This document shows, piece after piece, positions 9,404 to 18,978 of a stretch of DNA of 64,000 bases. The DNA comes from an uncultured Clostridia bacterium (GTDB taxonomy: Bacteria > Bacillota > Clostridia > Christensenellales > Borkfalkiaceae): the NCBI GenBank assembly GCA_934271255.1, contig CAKQQS010000005.1:1-64000 (forward strand), read 5' to 3'. The translations under genes were made by a program, and so were the position numbers. The notes beneath the pieces are model-generated. The model was not told the origin of the DNA, ran no database searches, and saw only the letters and a program-made list of their open reading frames with translations. The stretch's first letter is position 1. The number at the start of each line of letters is the position of its first letter.

Positions 9404-10713
9404 ATATCTTTTCTCTTTAACAACACCGCGCCCGCAGCGGTTGCAAGAACGAGCGCCGCGCCTACGCTTACGCCGCCGCAACCTTTCTTTTCGGGCTTAG
9501 GCGGTTCGGGCTCGACGGGAGTCGTGCCGCCCGTAACTCTTAACGTAATATAAGACTTCGCCTGATTGTCTTCCGTTACGAATCCCTTAAAGTCGATATC
9601 GTACGTTCCCGCCTTGTCGGGAGTCCACGCCCAGAAGCCGTTGATAATCGTTCCTATATTTTCGCCGTTGCAAGTCGCCGTATACGTTACGTCGGTTTGT
9701 TCTCCGTCGTAAGCGAACAAGTCGGTAAGTTGTATTTCTATCGGATCGCCTACTTCGTAACCCGCCGCCGTGATGTAATCCTTAGACGTTATTTTGTAAA
9801 CGGGCGCTTCGCATTGACCTACGAGTTCTCCGCTCGCGTCGTTGTCGTAAGAAACGAGTTTAACCTTTTCGAGAACCATAAAATTGTTCATTTTCGACGG
9901 GGAATATCCTACCGGCCAGTCGGACATTGCGTACATACCTATCGAGCCGTTCAACTCGGAGTATTTTACGTCGTATTCTTTCTTGCTGTCGCTGTCGTAG
10001 TAAGTGTCGTCGACGAGCCTTGCTTCCGAGCAAAGTCTTCCGTCGATAAACGCCTGACAAAGTTTACCTTTTTCGGTAACGCCGTCTTTTGTTTCTTCGT
10101 AGTTTTTAACTTCGAGTTCTACCCAGTGTTTTTTACCGTCGACGATGTTTAAGTCTGAGGATTTTTGTTCGCCTACGTAAGCCTGTCCGCTCATCGAACA
10201 GTTTTTAGCGAACGCGTTGTATCTCAAAAAGGTACATATCGGCGTTCCGCCGGAGGTCAGACCTATATCGAGCGTCATATAAACTTTGTTTGCATACCAC
10301 GGTTTGCTGTCTTCGGCAACCATGTCTTCGCCCGCAACGTCTACCAAAAAGGAAATATGGAACTCGCTATATCTCCACTGCGCTTTACCTTCTGCGGGTA
10401 TGTTTAAGTTAGCGTTTAAATACATAGAGAGTTTGAACTCGCCGAATCTTCCGCCGTTGAACATCGTGGTGCATTGTTGGTTGACGACGAACTCTTCAAA
10501 TCTCATTCCCGTGTTTTCGTCGACGGAAAAGGTTGCGGTCGACAACGTCGGCATAGCCCAGTTGTTTTTGTTCGTCGCTAAATTGTATCCTTCGGGAACG
10601 TCGACGACGTATTCTTCGCTCGGTTGTTCGCCGTCCGCAAAGGCGGTCGTTACGCCCAAAACAAGGGTGAACGCAAGTAACAATGTAACAAATAAACTAA
10701 TTACTCTTTTCAT
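9400..10713 (-). CDS. Secreted surface protein with GCG-type C-terminal anchor
   Basis: The 437-residue protein has a signal peptide (1-26). An all-beta region resembling a concanavalin-like sandwich follows (about 40-270), then an Ig-like or cadherin-like module (about 290-395) and a Pro/Glu/Lys linker. The end is KKGCGGVSVG, a hydrophobic helix and LKRKDI. No catalytic motif is seen, so glycan binding is the likely role (inference). It sits directly after the solute-binding protein of the importer and is coupled by ATGA overlap to the following hydrolase. A GGAG ribosome site precedes the ATG. Confidence 0.75.
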   Translation of the reverse strand: MKRVISLFVTLLLAFTLVLGVTTAFADGEQPSEEYVVDVPEGYNLATNKNNWAMPTLSTATFSVDENTGMRFEEFVVNQQCTTMFNGGRFGEFKLSMYLNANLNIPAEGKAQWRYSEFHISFLVDVAGEDMVAEDSKPWYANKVYMTLDIGLTSGGTPICTFLRYNAFAKNCSMSGQAYVGEQKSSDLNIVDGKKHWVELEVKNYEETKDGVTEKGKLCQAFIDGRLCSEARLVDDTYYDSDSKKEYDVKYSELNGSIGMYAMSDWPVGYSPSKMNNFMVLEKVKLVSYDNDASGELVGQCEAPVYKITSKDYITAAGYEVGDPIEIQLTDLFAYDGEQTDVTYTATCNGENIGTIINGFWAWTPDKAGTYDIDFKGFVTEDNQAKSYITLRVTGGTTPVEPEPPKPEKKGCGGVSVGAALVLATAAGAVLLKRKDI

Positions 10714-10731
10714 AACTTTCTCCGTTTTATT

Positions 10732-12354
10732 TTATTTTCTTCTCGAAATAAATCTGTTGTATTGTTGCGTAAGCCACGTAAGATATTCGCTTGCCGTCGT
10801 TCTGTATTTTTGCGATTGAGCGGCAAATACCGTGTCGGGATCGACTACGCCGTTCCATACCTTTACCAAACAGTCTTGGAAAAAGTCGTTTTCGGCGGTC
10901 TGGTGGTTCAACGCCATGTTTTCGTCTTCGCCTAAAATAAGCATGTTTTCGCACGCGTTTCTGAACAGCGGAGCCGTTCTTACCGTGTTTATCCAACCGT
11001 ATTCTTCTTCGGTGTACTGATCGTAAAGTTTAAAGGAATACGTTTGCCATTTGAGTAACCCGTATTTCCCCGAATAGGGCGGAGTGGTTTCGTATCTGTC
11101 TTTTTTGTTCTCGGGGTAAGCGTATTTGCCTTCGCCCGCGTCTATCCAGTGTTCGTTTTCAACGCCGTAAGTCGCTAAATTGTAATTCGCGACGTCCGAA
11201 GCAAGCCAGTCTAAATATTCGAGCATAACTTCCGACTGCGTGGATTTTTTGTTGATGACAAGACAACTGTTTGCCGATTGTTTGCCCATATATCCGCGCG
11301 TAGCCGTGGTGTTGCCGCTTTCGTCTACGCCGTACAAAGGTTCTAATACCGTGAACGTTGCGTTCGGATTGTTCGCTTTCGTTTTTCTCGCAACCGAAAT
11401 AAGTCTTGTGATTTCGGGATCGACTACGTAGATAGCCGTCGTTCCCGTTACGAAAGCCTGTTGCTTTTTATCTTTAAGTCCCGTGTAACATTCTTCTTCC
11501 CAAAGTCCTTCCTTAGACCACAGATACTCTAAACGCATCGTTTTAAGGTAATCTTCGGAGATTTGTCCCGGTACTACGGAAGTCGCGTTTCCTTTATCGT
11601 CAACGCTTTCTACCGTTTTGAACATATAACTCGACGACGAAAAAGGACCTACCGCAAGAGTCGATTCTACGTCCCACGGGTATCCGCTGAGCGGCGCTTT
11701 TATCGTCGGAATCTGCGCTTTCATTCTTCTCATCATGTCCGTAAAATCGTTGATGTTTACGAGCGTCTTTTTCTTGCCGTTCGGCTTGTCGGTTATCGCG
11801 CCCAAGTCGTCGTTAAAGCCTTGTTCCGTCGTATAACCTACTTGTTCCATATAATCTTTACGAACGAGTACGCCGTACTGGTTGGAAAGTTCCAGCGACG
11901 GCACGCCGTAAACCGAACCGTCGACGGTGGTCGTCGCGGTCAATTCTTTTCCTACGAGTTTGTTCAGACTTTCGTAGTTTTCCATCAAATCGCCTATTTC
12001 CATACAAACGTTTTGGCTGATGACTATTTCGTCGATACCCGCCTGACCGATATATCCTACCGCGGCGTCCCAAGACGATCCCGCCATTTTGTTGGACATT
12101 ACCGTGTTGAAGTCGGATTCCGAATATACTTGTACTTGAAGGTCGATTTTTACGCCTTTGTCTTTATAGAACTTTTCTTCGATTTTCGACTTAACGTAGT
12201 TATCGTCGCTTCTTTCCGCGATTTCGCTCGACGAAACGATTATGTTGAGCGTATGCGTTTCGTCGTCTTTATTTCCGCCGCCGTTTGTTTTTCCGCAAGA
12301 CACCGCGGTAAAAGCGCAAGCGACAATCATTAACAATGCTAATAACTTTTTCAT
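10732..12354 (-). CDS. Extracellular solute-binding lipoprotein of sugar ABC importer (LipO-like)
   Basis: This 540-residue protein has a lipobox signal (TAVSC near residue 20) followed by a Gly/Lys/Asp-rich linker. The fold is that of the large family-1 solute-binding proteins that partner LplB/YtcP permeases (usual length 480-560). It should capture oligosaccharides outside the cell and deliver them to the permeases encoded just upstream. The gene is 18 bases from the permease gene and 18 from the surface-protein gene, so all are cotranscribed. The substrate cannot be read from sequence; neighbouring enzymes suggest a pectin-derived oligosaccharide. Confidence 0.88.
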   Translation of the reverse strand: MKKLLALLMIVACAFTAVSCGKTNGGGNKDDETHTLNIIVSSSEIAERSDDNYVKSKIEEKFYKDKGVKIDLQVQVYSESDFNTVMSNKMAGSSWDAAVGYIGQAGIDEIVISQNVCMEIGDLMENYESLNKLVGKELTATTTVDGSVYGVPSLELSNQYGVLVRKDYMEQVGYTTEQGFNDDLGAITDKPNGKKKTLVNINDFTDMMRRMKAQIPTIKAPLSGYPWDVESTLAVGPFSSSSYMFKTVESVDDKGNATSVVPGQISEDYLKTMRLEYLWSKEGLWEEECYTGLKDKKQQAFVTGTTAIYVVDPEITRLISVARKTKANNPNATFTVLEPLYGVDESGNTTATRGYMGKQSANSCLVINKKSTQSEVMLEYLDWLASDVANYNLATYGVENEHWIDAGEGKYAYPENKKDRYETTPPYSGKYGLLKWQTYSFKLYDQYTEEEYGWINTVRTAPLFRNACENMLILGEDENMALNHQTAENDFFQDCLVKVWNGVVDPDTVFAAQSQKYRTTASEYLTWLTQQYNRFISRRK

Positions 12355-12372
12355 TTTTTCTTCCTTCTTTTT

Positions 12373-13236
12373 TTATTCTTTAACGGAGCCTAAAACAACG
12401 CCGTTGATAAAGTATTTTTGTAATATGGGATAAATTATGATTATGGGTAAAGTCGCTACGACTACCGAAGCGTTTTTAATCGCTTCCGTCGGTAAATCGT
12501 TGTTACCGCCCAAAACCGCCGACGCGCTTTCTACCATTTCGCGCAGTATCGCCTGAATGGGCGCGATGTTCCGGTGCGCTTTGTCGATGAACAGCAAAGG
12601 TCCGAACCAGTTGTTCCAAAAGCCTACCGAAGTGAACAGTATGACGGACGCTATTACGGGAAAACTCGTAGGCATTACCACCTTAAACAGCGTTTGAACG
12701 TGATTTGCGCCGTCGAGTTCGCTCGCTTCGAGCATGGATTTGGGTAACGTGTAGAAAAAGTTTCTTGTTAAAAGTATGTTCCACGCGCTGACGGAACCGG
12801 GTAAAATTACCGCCCACACCGTGTTTTCAAGTCCCAAGCCCCTTACTACCAGATAGTACGGAATAGTGCCGCCCGCGAACAACATAGTGAATATCGCGAA
12901 CACGGAGAAAAACTTTTTGCCGACGAAATCGTCGTGTATCAACGCGTACGAATACAAACAACTCGTCGCTATCATCAAAAACGTGCCTACGACCGTGATG
13001 AATATGGAGTTCCAGACGGAGCGCAAGAACAGTTTGTTGGTGAACAATACGTATTTGTACGCGTAAAAGTCTATCGTTTTGGGTATAAGCGTGTATCCGT
13101 ATTTCGCGAACGACGCCGAAGTCGACAACGACGCGGATATAATGTAGAATACGGGTAAAATAAAGGTTATCGAAAGTAAAATAATCAAAACTATATTTAC
13201 TACGTTTAAAATCTTTTCGTTTTTAGTCTTTTTCAT
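12373..13236 (-). CDS. ABC sugar permease, YtcP/MalG type
   Basis: The 287-residue protein has six predicted membrane helices and the cytoplasmic EAA loop EASELDGANHVQTLFKVVMP near residue 179, which contacts the ATPase. The C-terminus (FINGVVLGSVKE) is characteristic of YtcP-type permeases of the CUT1 family. It forms the channel together with the fused permease encoded 12 bases upstream. Confidence 0.9.
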   Translation of the reverse strand: MKKTKNEKILNVVNIVLIILLSITFILPVFYIISASLSTSASFAKYGYTLIPKTIDFYAYKYVLFTNKLFLRSVWNSIFITVVGTFLMIATSCLYSYALIHDDFVGKKFFSVFAIFTMLFAGGTIPYYLVVRGLGLENTVWAVILPGSVSAWNILLTRNFFYTLPKSMLEASELDGANHVQTLFKVVMPTSFPVIASVILFTSVGFWNNWFGPLLFIDKAHRNIAPIQAILREMVESASAVLGGNNDLPTEAIKNASVVVATLPIIIIYPILQKYFINGVVLGSVKE

Positions 13237-13248
13237 ACTTTCGCCCCC

Positions 13249-15054
13249 TTACCACAGCCCTTGATTGTCCGTACGCTTTACTATCGCGTTGGCTATCAAT
13301 ACGAGAACAAGCGAGATGATGCTTTGTACCAAACTTATCGCGGTAGACGCCGAGAACCCTTTCGGTCCGCCTTGAAGGTTTCTGTATACCAAACTCGAAA
13401 ATACTTCCGTTACTTCGCGCAGTTCGTAATTGCTGCCGCCGACTAACGAATAGATTTGGTCGAAGTCGTCTTTAATCAGGTTGCCGGCGTTAAGTATAAG
13501 TTGAATACCGATAACGGGCATCATACCCGGCAAAGTTACAGTCCACAGTTTTTGCCAACTGCCCGCGCCGTCTATCGCCGCCGCTTCGTACAAGTCGGGG
13601 TTTATAGCCGTTATTGCGGCAAGGTAAATAATAGAACCCCAGCCGACGGTTTTCCAGACGGAAGTTATCGTGAGTATTCCCCACCAGTATTTCGGCTCGC
13701 TGTAAAATCTTATTTTTTCGTTACCCAACGCGACGAGCAAATTGTTCACCAACCCGCCGTTCGTGGATAACAGCAAGTAAACGATATTTGAAACGACTAC
13801 CCACGAAACGAAATACGGCAAATAGGAAATCGTTTGTACCGATTTTTTGAAAAAGCCGTTGTTTAGCGCGTTGAACATCAACGCAAGTATTATCGCCGCG
13901 GGGAACCCGAATATAAACTTCAACAACGCCATTACGATGGTGTTTCTGAATATCATAAAGAACTCGGAACCCGGATGAGTGAGCATCGTGTAGAAATGCT
14001 GGAATCCGCCCATGCCCGCCCATTCGCTGCCGAATATACCGCCGTCTACCGTGTAGTTTTTAAACGCCACGATTATGCCGACCATAGGCGCGTAATTGAA
14101 TAAAGCGAAAAGCACGAATCCCGGCAAAACGAACAAGTACAAAACTTTGTTTTTCTTTATCTTGCCGAACGTTTTGCTTCTGAAAAACTTTTTGAACGCG
14201 CCCGTGAATATTCCCGTTAAAATCAGCCCGATAGTCAAAGTTAAAATCGTGCATAACGCGATTATAGGTCCTACGTTCTTTTGTTGTTTGAAAATAACGA
14301 ATCCCAAAAACGCCGAGTACTCGCCCGTTCTCGTTCCGTAGTTTATTCCCGTCTCTTCGAGATATTCTTCCGTCGCCGTTACTTTTTCGGGCGTTAAGGT
14401 AACCTTGTTGTTTTTGTCTAACGAAACGTTTCTGTCCCCCGTAAACAGCACTTTGCCCGGAAAAGTTATTTCTATCGACGCGATATTCTCGAATCCGCAA
14501 ATCGCGTAAGTGAAGAACGTGTTGTTTTTGTCGTAGTATTCGTTATTCGTTTCTTTAAAGGAACTCGCCGCTATTTTTTCGCCCGATACGGTTACGGGAT
14601 TAACGGCGATTTTCTCGTCTTTGTCGATGATGAACCGCGACTGATTCCAGTTGATGAACCCTTTTGAAAAGTCCCCGTTCGCCGCTTTGTTGAAGTAATT
14701 CCTTTCCGCCGTTTGTCCGCCGAAGTCGGAACCGCTCATAAACCTGAAAAGCCCTAAACCTTTCGTCGCGTCTATTCGTTTAAACGAAACTTTGACGATA
14801 ATACAGTCCCCGCCGTCCGTTACGGATTTTATCGTAATTCGTTCCATCGTAGACTGTTCTTTAACACCCTTCGCGACGGAATCGGCGACCGCTTTTACGC
14901 TCTCGACGGTTACGCCTTCGCCTTTTGAAACCGTAACGACGGCAGTACCCGAACCGTCCGCGTTGAACTTAACGCCGACCGACGCGCAACTTGACAAAAC
15001 TACCGTGAGGCATATCAGGATTATTATTGAAAATATTTTAATTTTTTTAGTCAA
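13249..15054 (-). CDS. LplB-type ABC permease fused to an N-terminal lipoprotein-like domain
   Basis: The 601-residue product is twice the normal length of an LplB permease (about 300). Residues 1-23 form a lipoprotein signal with lipobox L-S-S-C at 20-23. Residues 24 to about 258 form an all-beta-rich extracellular domain (GVKFNADGSGTAVVTV start) resembling LppM/DUF3153-like lipoproteins. One membrane helix spans about 261-285. A complete CUT1 permease follows from about 300, with LPGFVLFALFNYAPMVGIIVAF and the EAA loop EAAAIDGAGSWQKLWTVTLP near 495. The start is TTG, with GGAG 8 bases upstream; an upstream ATG runs into a stop at once. No frameshift is needed to join the parts. It is the first gene of operon A. 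Confidence 0.85.
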   Translation of the reverse strand: MTKKIKIFSIIILICLTVVLSSCASVGVKFNADGSGTAVVTVSKGEGVTVESVKAVADSVAKGVKEQSTMERITIKSVTDGGDCIIVKVSFKRIDATKGLGLFRFMSGSDFGGQTAERNYFNKAANGDFSKGFINWNQSRFIIDKDEKIAVNPVTVSGEKIAASSFKETNNEYYDKNNTFFTYAICGFENIASIEITFPGKVLFTGDRNVSLDKNNKVTLTPEKVTATEEYLEETGINYGTRTGEYSAFLGFVIFKQQKNVGPIIALCTILTLTIGLILTGIFTGAFKKFFRSKTFGKIKKNKVLYLFVLPGFVLFALFNYAPMVGIIVAFKNYTVDGGIFGSEWAGMGGFQHFYTMLTHPGSEFFMIFRNTIVMALLKFIFGFPAAIILALMFNALNNGFFKKSVQTISYLPYFVSWVVVSNIVYLLLSTNGGLVNNLLVALGNEKIRFYSEPKYWWGILTITSVWKTVGWGSIIYLAAITAINPDLYEAAAIDGAGSWQKLWTVTLPGMMPVIGIQLILNAGNLIKDDFDQIYSLVGGSNYELREVTEVFSSLVYRNLQGGPKGFSASTAISLVQSIISLVLVLIANAIVKRTDNQGLW

Positions 15055-15088
15055 ATTACCATCTCCGCGTAAAATTATTATCGTAACA

Positions 15089-15118
15089 ATTATACACCAC
15101 GCGTATACATTATATCAA
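15089..15118 (-). promoter_or_regulatory. Promoter of operon A
   Basis: On the minus strand a -35 TTGATA (15118-15113) and a -10 TATAAT (15094-15089) are separated by 18 bases and lie 35 bases from the TTG start. A second TATAAT overlaps the -35 at 15109-15114. Confidence 0.65.
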
Positions 15119-15154
15119 TAGCAATAATTTACTATAAACTTAACAATATTTGAC

Positions 15155-15169
15155 TACATTTATAATGTA
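15155..15169. promoter_or_regulatory. Inverted repeat between divergent promoters, possible operator
   Basis: TACATT-TAT-AATGTA is a perfect 6-bp dyad centred between the operon A promoter and the regulator promoter. It could be a binding site for the AraC-type regulator, although such proteins more often bind direct repeats. Confidence 0.35.
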
Positions 15170-15204
15170 TCTTTATAAAAACCCTTGTTTTTTTGGCAAA
15201 ATAG

Positions 15205-15232
15205 TTGATTTTCTGCATATTTGTTGTATAAT
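15205..15232 (+). promoter_or_regulatory. Promoter of the AraC-type regulator
   Basis: TTGATT (15205-15210), a 16-base spacer and a perfect TATAAT (15227-15232) lie 19 bases before the ATG. Confidence 0.75.
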
Positions 15233-15251
15233 ATTTATAAAGGAGAACGTT

Positions 15252-16139
15252 ATGAAACGCGGTAAATACCATTACGACAATAATTTTACTATAAACCCCA
15301 AAGAATACGGCGATTTGCTCTTGTACCAACTCGGCGAACTGATGTGCGACTCGTCTACCGTAATCGACGCGCACACTCACCTTGACTGGTTTGAACTCAC
15401 TTACGTTTTTTCGGGCAAAGGGACGATTTACACGAACAACGTCCCCGCCAAAGTCAAGGAAAACGACGTGTACGTTTCCAAACCGAAAGAAATACACAAA
15501 CTCGTGTCGGACAGCGCCGACCCGATGCGCTATTGTTTCGTCGCGTTCAATTTCAAGAAAAACTCCCCGCTATACGACGTTTTGACGAAAGACAACGGAT
15601 TCGCTCTTGAAAAGACGGACAGAGTTTTTAACATGCCCGAGTTCGAGAACAGTTTTCAGCATTTGCTTTCTTACATTTACAACGACGAAGACGTTCTTAA
15701 CAATCTTTTGTTGGAACGCGAACTCGAAACGATTATTTTAAAGACGCTGAAACACATAAAACATAATAATTTCAATACGTACAGTCCGCCTAAAATAAAC
15801 AATATCGAAATGTTGAGTTTCAATATCATCAACTACATCGACAACAATCTGACGACGATAGACAAGACTTCACGCTTATCGCAGATTTTCAACTATAATT
15901 ACTCTTACATTTCGCGCTGTTTCAAAAACACGACGGGGCTTTCGATTTCAGAATACTTTACCGATAAAAAACTTGCAATCGCCAAAAAACTTATCGAAGA
16001 AGGCAATATGAGTATTACCGAAATATCCAACCATTTAAACTATACTTCCATTTACGTTTTTTCGCGCGCTTTCAAAAACAAATACGGCATAAGCCCCAAA
16101 CTCTACAAGGAACAAACGTCTGACGGCGACGAGTCGTAA
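15252..16139 (+). CDS. AraC-family transcriptional regulator
   Basis: The 295-residue protein has a cupin-like sensory domain (about 15-130, with HTHLDWFELTYVFSGKG) and two helix-turn-helix motifs at the C-terminus (about 195-288, ending in the AraC signature SIYVFSRAFKNKYGISPKLYK). An upstream in-frame ATG at 15150 is rejected because the promoter -10 and AGGAG lie between it and the ATG at 15252. It is divergent from operon A and most likely activates it in response to an oligosaccharide or sugar bound by the cupin domain. Confidence 0.93.
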   Translation: MKRGKYHYDNNFTINPKEYGDLLLYQLGELMCDSSTVIDAHTHLDWFELTYVFSGKGTIYTNNVPAKVKENDVYVSKPKEIHKLVSDSADPMRYCFVAFNFKKNSPLYDVLTKDNGFALEKTDRVFNMPEFENSFQHLLSYIYNDEDVLNNLLLERELETIILKTLKHIKHNNFNTYSPPKINNIEMLSFNIINYIDNNLTTIDKTSRLSQIFNYNYSYISRCFKNTTGLSISEYFTDKKLAIAKKLIEEGNMSITEISNHLNYTSIYVFSRAFKNKYGISPKLYKEQTSDGDES

Positions 16140-16171
16140 AACACCTTTGCGCTATAATACGTGAAAATGAA

Positions 16172-16208
16172 AAAAATCCTACCCGAAAAAATCGGGTGGG
16201 ATTTTTTG
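16172..16208. terminator. Bidirectional terminator between convergent genes
   Basis: AATCCTACCCGA / TCGGGTGGGATT form a hairpin with an A-rich left flank and T-rich right flank. It serves the AraC-type gene on plus and the surface-protein gene on minus. Confidence 0.88.
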
Positions 16209-16219
16209 TCGTTTATGAA

Positions 16220-18856
16220 TTATCTTCTTTTCTTCAATACGAGTACCGCCGCGCCGAGCAACGTCGCTACCGCGCATATTCCGCCGAGAGATACCGCAAG
16301 ACAACTCTTCTTTTCGCCGCCGCCTTGTCCTTTTTCGTACGCGCTTATAGCATCTTCAACCGTTTTTACGTCGCCGTAATTCGTAACGTAATTTTTCTGA
16401 GCCGAAGTAAGCGCAACGTAATCCGCTTTAACTTCTTTAACCGCGTTCTTAGCCGCTTCTACGTTGTCCGCGGTAATCGTCGCGTAAGTCGTTTTGAGAT
16501 TTTCTATCTTGTCGCTTACGACTTTCGCAGCCGCTTTGTCGGCGTTTTCCGTCGCCGAGTTCTCGTAATCGCCGATCGCTATTTCAACCGTTTCAACGTC
16601 GCCGTAATTCGTAACGTATCCTTTCTGAGCGTCGGTAAGCGCGCCGTAATCCGCTTTAACTTCTTCAACCGCGTTCTTAGCCGCTTCTACGTTATCCGCG
16701 GTAATCGTCGCGTAAGTCGTTTTGAGCGTTTCAATCTTGTCGCTTACGACTTTCGCAGCCGCTTTATCCGCCGCAGCCGCGATAACGGCGTCTGCTCTTT
16801 CGATAATATACGTTGCGTATAATTCGTTGTTCACTACTTTGCGTTGTTCGTCCGTAAGATTTCCGATAAGCGCGGCAGCGTTTTCTTTTACCGTAGCCGC
16901 GTTCTCTTCGGTGGGTTTATCGAGCGCGTAAATCGCTCTCTTTATCGCTATCGCTTCGTTATACGCCGTAACGTCGACTTTTTCTACAAACGTCGATTTA
17001 ACGTCCGTTATAACGGGGCTTACGTTATGCGCGCCCGTTGCTCTGAACATAAGGTAGAAACCTTTGGACGAGCCTAACGCCGTGTCGCTTGCGTATACGT
17101 TAGAAAACTCTTCGATACCGTTTCTCGTCAAAGTGATTTTAAGTCCGCCGTCTACTTTTTCGGTTTTCCAGGTAAACGTTTGCTTAGTTCCGTCGAACAA
17201 CGTCGTCGTGTCGGACGTTTTTTTCGCAACCGCAGTACCGTCGCTTAAACCTATGGTATAAAAACCTTGCGTGCCGGTCGTGGTGATTCTGAATCTGTTT
17301 TGTTCGGCGGTAACCGTTTCGCCGTCCCAAAGACTTGACTTAAAGTTGCCGAATCCCAAATAATACCAAGAATTACAGTCTGCCGTGCCTTTTATCGTGA
17401 AAGTAACTTCGCCTTCTGCCGGCAATTCTTTCGTGTATTGAAGATAATCTTGTCCGCCTAGTTCGATTTTGTCTTCGCTTATCGACGAAGAAACGTACGA
17501 CCAACCGCTTGCGTCTTTAATAAGATCTTTTTCGGTAAGCGCGCTGTCCGATTTTTCTTTAACCATATCGTCGACTTTAATTTCGGTAATCTTGATTCCG
17601 CCTACGCCCAAACCGACAACTTCAAAATAATTGCCCGTTACCAAATCGAGATTTTCGACAACCAAACCGATGTTCTTTGCCGCAGCCGATACTACGACGA
17701 GTACGTCCGAACCGTCCGCGTCGAACTCGGGGGTAACGCTTATCTGAATAGTGTTAAGTCCCGCAAGCAAGCCCGGAAGCCAGTCACCCGACGTCGTAAG
17801 GATTTCGCCGCTTACTTTATCGATATGCATCAACCAGACGTTTCCGTCGCCGTCGATTTGCATTACCAACTCTTCGACGTCGTTGGACAAAATCCTGAAT
17901 TGTATCATACCTTTATGAGTATCTTCGGTAGGAACGTCGAGAAGTTCCGCTTTCATCGAAATGGTCGCTTCGGCGGGTAAAACGTCTTTAAGCGCCGCTA
18001 TGCTACCCGTAATACCGTTTGCCGTAAGAGTAGCCGTCGTTTCGTCAAGCGTTGCGTTTTCGGATACCGTCCACTTGTCCGCTTTGCCCAAAAGGTTGTT
18101 CGCGTCGATGACGGGCGCGGGTTCTTCGCCGAGTTTTTCTACCGTTACGGATTTTATCGCAAGATTAGCGACTACCTGATTGTTACCGTATCCGCCGAGA
18201 GTGAGAACGTTATTTACAAACAACTTGTCCGTCGTAAGAGTGTTGTCGTAATGTACCGTTTCGTCAATCATCAATTTTAATTTATACGAGTTTTCGCCGG
18301 CCTTATATTCTACTTTGATAACGTGGTCGTTACCGTCGATATAGTTTACGGTAGCGTTGTTTACGCCGAGTTGAGAAGCATTAGGATATTCGTTGCCTTT
18401 GTTGTACTGCCACAGGAATATGCCGTTGTTGTTTATTTCGAGAGCAACGTGTTCGGCCTTTCCCGATATTTCCCAAGGCTTCATTGCAAGACCGTTGGTA
18501 GACCCCGAGTTGTCGGCGAATATCATTTTAAAATAGCCCGCGGGATTTACGTCCGAGTTAAAAGTAACTTGCAAAACGCCTTCGTACGGCAACAACTCTT
18601 TGAGAGATACCGCCGTCGGAGCGCTCCCCGCGCCGTATTCGGTGATACCGATACCGTTTTCGCCGACAGTGTACCATGCAGAGTCCGTCTTCGCGCCCCT
18701 GTTCCACAAACTTGCGTCGGTGGCAAGGTTAGTTTGACCGTCGAACTTATCGGCGCCGTCAGCGGCAAATAATGTCGCCGCGCAAAGCGATACCGCAATC
18801 GAAACTACGAGTATAGCCGATAACAGCAATACGAGTTTCTTTTTTAATTTTACCAT
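16220..18856 (-). CDS. Large secreted surface protein with helical repeats and C-terminal anchor
   Basis: The 878-residue protein has a signal peptide (1-32). Three successive all-beta regions of roughly 180-200 residues resemble concanavalin-like sandwiches (about 40-245, 250-440, 445-625). Two near-identical 76-residue helical repeats follow (about 690-840, each with ADKAAAKVVSDKIE and ALT.AQK.YVTNYGDV), similar to FIVAR modules. The tail is EKKSCLAVSLGG, a hydrophobic helix and LKKRR. No catalytic residues are evident; polysaccharide binding plus a stalk is the likely design. It stands alone, with its own promoter and an excellent AAAGGAGG ribosome site, and is divergent from the metallophosphoesterase gene. 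Confidence 0.78.
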   Translation of the reverse strand: MVKLKKKLVLLLSAILVVSIAVSLCAATLFAADGADKFDGQTNLATDASLWNRGAKTDSAWYTVGENGIGITEYGAGSAPTAVSLKELLPYEGVLQVTFNSDVNPAGYFKMIFADNSGSTNGLAMKPWEISGKAEHVALEINNNGIFLWQYNKGNEYPNASQLGVNNATVNYIDGNDHVIKVEYKAGENSYKLKLMIDETVHYDNTLTTDKLFVNNVLTLGGYGNNQVVANLAIKSVTVEKLGEEPAPVIDANNLLGKADKWTVSENATLDETTATLTANGITGSIAALKDVLPAEATISMKAELLDVPTEDTHKGMIQFRILSNDVEELVMQIDGDGNVWLMHIDKVSGEILTTSGDWLPGLLAGLNTIQISVTPEFDADGSDVLVVVSAAAKNIGLVVENLDLVTGNYFEVVGLGVGGIKITEIKVDDMVKEKSDSALTEKDLIKDASGWSYVSSSISEDKIELGGQDYLQYTKELPAEGEVTFTIKGTADCNSWYYLGFGNFKSSLWDGETVTAEQNRFRITTTGTQGFYTIGLSDGTAVAKKTSDTTTLFDGTKQTFTWKTEKVDGGLKITLTRNGIEEFSNVYASDTALGSSKGFYLMFRATGAHNVSPVITDVKSTFVEKVDVTAYNEAIAIKRAIYALDKPTEENAATVKENAAALIGNLTDEQRKVVNNELYATYIIERADAVIAAAADKAAAKVVSDKIETLKTTYATITADNVEAAKNAVEEVKADYGALTDAQKGYVTNYGDVETVEIAIGDYENSATENADKAAAKVVSDKIENLKTTYATITADNVEAAKNAVKEVKADYVALTSAQKNYVTNYGDVKTVEDAISAYEKGQGGGEKKSCLAVSLGGICAVATLLGAAVLVLKKRR
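16371..16774 (-). repeat. Tandem 228-bp coding repeat
   Basis: Two copies of about 176 bases (16371-16546 and 16599-16774), spaced 228 bases apart, are roughly 90 percent identical. They encode the 76-residue helical repeats of the surface protein. Recent duplication is likely and copy number could vary between strains. Confidence 0.85.
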
Positions 18857-18978
18857 AATTTCCTCCTTTATGCCCGTTAGGGCGGTTCTATTTTTTACAA
18901 ACCGAGTTTGTAAGTTTTTCGCGTGAGATAAGGCGCGATTTTTTTGCGCAAAACGCCCCTAGCCCCTTTTCTGATTTA

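Noticed and set aside
15150..15251. Longer N-terminus for the AraC-type regulator
   Set aside because: The extension would cover its own promoter -10 and ribosome site and encode a hydrophobic, Cys/Phe-rich stretch not found in the family.
16371..16774. Possible CRISPR-like or non-coding repeat
   Set aside because: The repeats are 176 bases long with a 228-base period in frame inside a protein; there are only two copies and no spacers.
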